From Okapia johnstoni (lineage: Eukaryota > Chordata > Mammalia > Artiodactyla > Giraffidae): a stretch of 64,000 nucleotides of DNA. Each line of letters starts with the position of its first letter. The first letter of the stretch is position 1. The notes under the pieces were generated by a model. The model did not search any database and was not told the DNA's origin. It worked only from the letters and a program-made list of their open reading frames with translations. The translations under genes were made by a program, and so were the position numbers. Positions 52,571-64,000 of this stretch are shown here, in pieces. The DNA lies in assembly GCA_024291935.2 (NCBI GenBank), contig CM044326.1, forward strand, positions 32,859,948 through 32,923,947, read 5' to 3'.

Positions 52571-54660
52571 TTTGTAATTAACTATAAACAGTTCCAAATG
52601 ATTTCCTAGGCAAGTTGCACCCACAGTGAGAAGAGAACGAGAACGACCGCCCCAGTTGGAAGGCAGGCCGGCCCAAGTGCACCCACCCCCGGGGCCGCAC
52701 CCGCCCGCCGGCTGAGGCCATCCCAGGGTGCCCACCACCACAGGCCGTGGGACTCTGCAGTGGGGCTTCCTCTCTGTGTCTCAGGAAGGAGAGCCTGCCC
52801 GCCTGTCCCCAGCGACCAGACGGTCCTCGCAGGCCCGCGGCCCTGAGGGTTGACTCCACACCCCTGTGTGAACCCCCCGCGTCCCCTGCCGTGCTGGCGA
52901 ACTAAGTGAAAATGGCACACATGTCTTTGTGTCGGGGATTCCATGGAGGGTGTGTCTGCCTGGCGACTGCGCTGACGTGAACCTCACCTTGGCTGGCGTT
53001 ATCCGAGTGCCGCTTTCATGTCCAGAAACCCCAGGATAACTACATCGCTCAACCACAAGCGCAAACAGAAACCCATCAGAAGCTGGCCCCACAGACGTAG
53101 CAGGCCTTCCCGGGAAATGGTATCAAGCGTAACAACGGGGGCTGCAGGCTGTAAACGGAGTCCTCAGCCAGGCTGCTCCTTCCCTGTGAGGACGACTGGG
53201 GACGTGACATTCCTAGCCGTCTTCTGACCAGACAAGAATGCTTGTAAGTTTCAGAAACGAACCAGCTGAATCCCTGCAGCACCTGGGGGAGGGGCAGGAG
53301 GCTGAGAAGGCCCGGGTCCGCCCTGACCTGCGCCCTGACAATCGTGCAGACACACACTCCTCCACAGTCTCTGGCTAGGGTGAGTCTAACTTGTCAGAAA
53401 CAATGTGGAAATGGGTACTGGCCCCCAAGGGTCCCCTCACCAGGAAAGGAGGGAGGGAGAGGGCTGGACCCCCGGCTGCCCTCTGAGAATGACACCAGGC
53501 TTCCCTCAAAGACCAGAACAGGGAGCCTCCGCACTAAACAGGCCAGCTTTTAGCGGCCCGGCCCTGCTCACCCAAACACTGCCTCCACGTGGCCTTGCAG
53601 AGGCCCCCACACCCTCCGGAAACGAGGCCAGTGGGCTCCACGCCAGGCCAGGGTCAACTAAGGGCCCTGCAGAGGAGGCCTGTTTTCACCAGCTGGGAGC
53701 ATTCTGTCCTCAGCCCCACGCTTGCTCTTTCTGAACGCCCTTTGTTTTTCCAGAGACAACGGTCACTAAGGGAACCTGGGTGGGTTTCACACATCCTGAA
53801 CCAGCTCCGTGGCTGGGAGAAAACACGAACGCAGTGGAGGCAGGAGCTGTGCCCCCCGCCCCAGGCTGTGAGGTGACTGACACATCACCCCCCACCTAAA
53901 CGGGCACCCGAGAGGGCCACAGTGCCCACGTGGGGACACGGCTCTGCTCTTCCTCTTTGCTTTCAAGCACCTCTGCGGGTCACTCAGAACGAACGACCCA
54001 ACCCCTGAGCAGCTGCCGCGCACAGGTGTGGTCAGGAGCCCCAGCCTGGCGGCCCCCCCGCCTCCAGGGACACAGCAGCACTCACAAGCAGGCCCCTGTG
54101 CAGGGTGGCCCGTTCCTCGGTTAGAGACACGCCCGAAGTTTAAAGCCCCACCTCACCATGACAAGACCCCAGGGTGCTGCTGCCTCCCCCCCTGCCCCCT
54201 GCTGGGCTGAAGGACACGGGCAGCAAGGGCACCCCCAGAGGGAGCCCTGGGAGAGGCCCAGGAGTCACACCACCTGACCCAGAGCAGCTCGTGAGGGCAA
54301 GGGGGCTGGGAGCACCTTTGCTGGGACATCACCCACTGATTAGCAGGAGGATAAACTAAACCTGGAATCTGACGGCACCAGGAGGCCCACCCCCCAGACC
54401 CTCCTCAGCGTGCACGCGCCCCGTGCACAGTGGGCGTCACCTGGAGTCACCCTCAGCGAACCAGCTGGGGGGTCATGGTTCCCTTGAGCAATCTCAGGGC
54501 TGATCTGAAAATGCGTCCGTCAGAACCACCCTGTGGTTACTTAATCCTACAAAGAAGAGCTTTTAAAAGGAAAACATGCATCTCCGCGTGCCCGGTGCAC
54601 AGGGCCCAGGAGGGACACAGGCTGCAAAGGGGCTGCAATGCCGGGCAGGGGGACAAGAGA

Positions 54661-54678
54661 GGGGGGGGGGGGGGGGGG
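54661..54678 (+). repeat. Homopolymer G run (18)
   Basis: An uninterrupted run of G on + (C in the KLC1 3' UTR sense). It is likely length-variable and error-prone in sequencing. Confidence 0.9.
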
Positions 54679-54925
54679 CAGGGAGGGCAGGGCCTGCCCG
54701 CAGCCACCAATTCCCGTTCTCCAAGGACGTGGTTTAAGGTTCCCGTCTCCGTGAACAGCCTTAACATAACACGACAACTGAAAGCAGCTTTCAGAGCGGG
54801 GTGGAGTCGGCGGGCAGCAGGCACGAGGGCTGCAGAGCTTAACGGAACTCAGGAAACAAGGCGGCCCCTGAAGTGGGCAGGGCCCTGGCCAAGCTCTGAG
54901 GGTCTCTGTGCGTTAGCCTCGGAGC

Positions 54926-64000
<9,075 letters not shown>

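Larger units (their letters stand above)
51780..52580 (+). other. XRCC3: XRCC3 3' UTR
   Basis: Noncoding from the stop to the AATAAA at 52558. No repeat recognised. The end is inferred to fall 10-25 bases after the hexamer. Confidence 0.65.
52545..54925 (-). other. KLC1: KLC1 3' UTR (long terminal exon)
   Basis: About 2.4 kb of noncoding sequence from the stop at 54926 to the - strand AATAAA at 52570-52565. It contains an 18-base G run on + at 54661-54678 and no interspersed repeat that I recognise, as expected of a conserved 3' UTR. Confidence 0.6.

Overview
This is mammalian, specifically ruminant (probably bovid, cattle-like) genomic DNA. The evidence is the dense set of ruminant interspersed repeats (Bov-A2 and Bov-tA SINEs, CHR-2 SINEs, a BovB LINE) and four spliced vertebrate genes whose exon translations I recognise. 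Order and orientation match the human 14q32.33 block read in reverse; in cattle that block should lie on chromosome 21 (inferred from known synteny, not tested).

Layout: (1) 1-31.3 kb, + strand: the 3' part of PPP1R13B (ASPP1), 15 coding exons from about residue 53 to the stop, then its 3' UTR. Large repeat-filled introns occupy 0.2-24 kb and a compact GC-rich 3' half occupies 24-30.3 kb. (2) 31.4-41.5 kb, - strand: ZFYVE21, seven coding exons, tail-to-tail with PPP1R13B. Its 7 kb first intron carries a 5'-truncated BovB LINE. (3) About 40.4-42.2 kb: a CpG island with six CCAAT boxes, serving as a head-to-head promoter for ZFYVE21 (-) and XRCC3 (+). (4) 41.8-52.6 kb, + strand: XRCC3, seven coding exons encoding 341 residues with Walker A and B motifs. 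(5) 52.55-64 kb, - strand: the 3' end of KLC1 with three alternatively used C-terminal coding segments and a long 3' UTR. It converges on XRCC3 so closely that the two poly(A) hexamers form one 13-bp near-palindrome.

The four genes do not form a pathway. ASPP1 is a p53/PP1/YAP cofactor, ZFYVE21 a FYVE-domain endosomal protein, XRCC3 a RAD51 paralogue of homologous recombination, and KLC1 a kinesin-1 light chain. Their linkage is conserved synteny with shared ends: a shared promoter between ZFYVE21 and XRCC3 and shared or adjacent 3' ends at the other junctions.

All exon boundaries were chosen by hand from reading frame, splice dinucleotides and remembered human protein sequences. Phases close across every junction. 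I found no sign of an undescribed system. The noteworthy points are architectural: the bidirectional poly(A) signal, the mirrored CCAAT promoter, a GC-AG intron, a stop codon overlapping a splice donor, and several short-period minisatellites.
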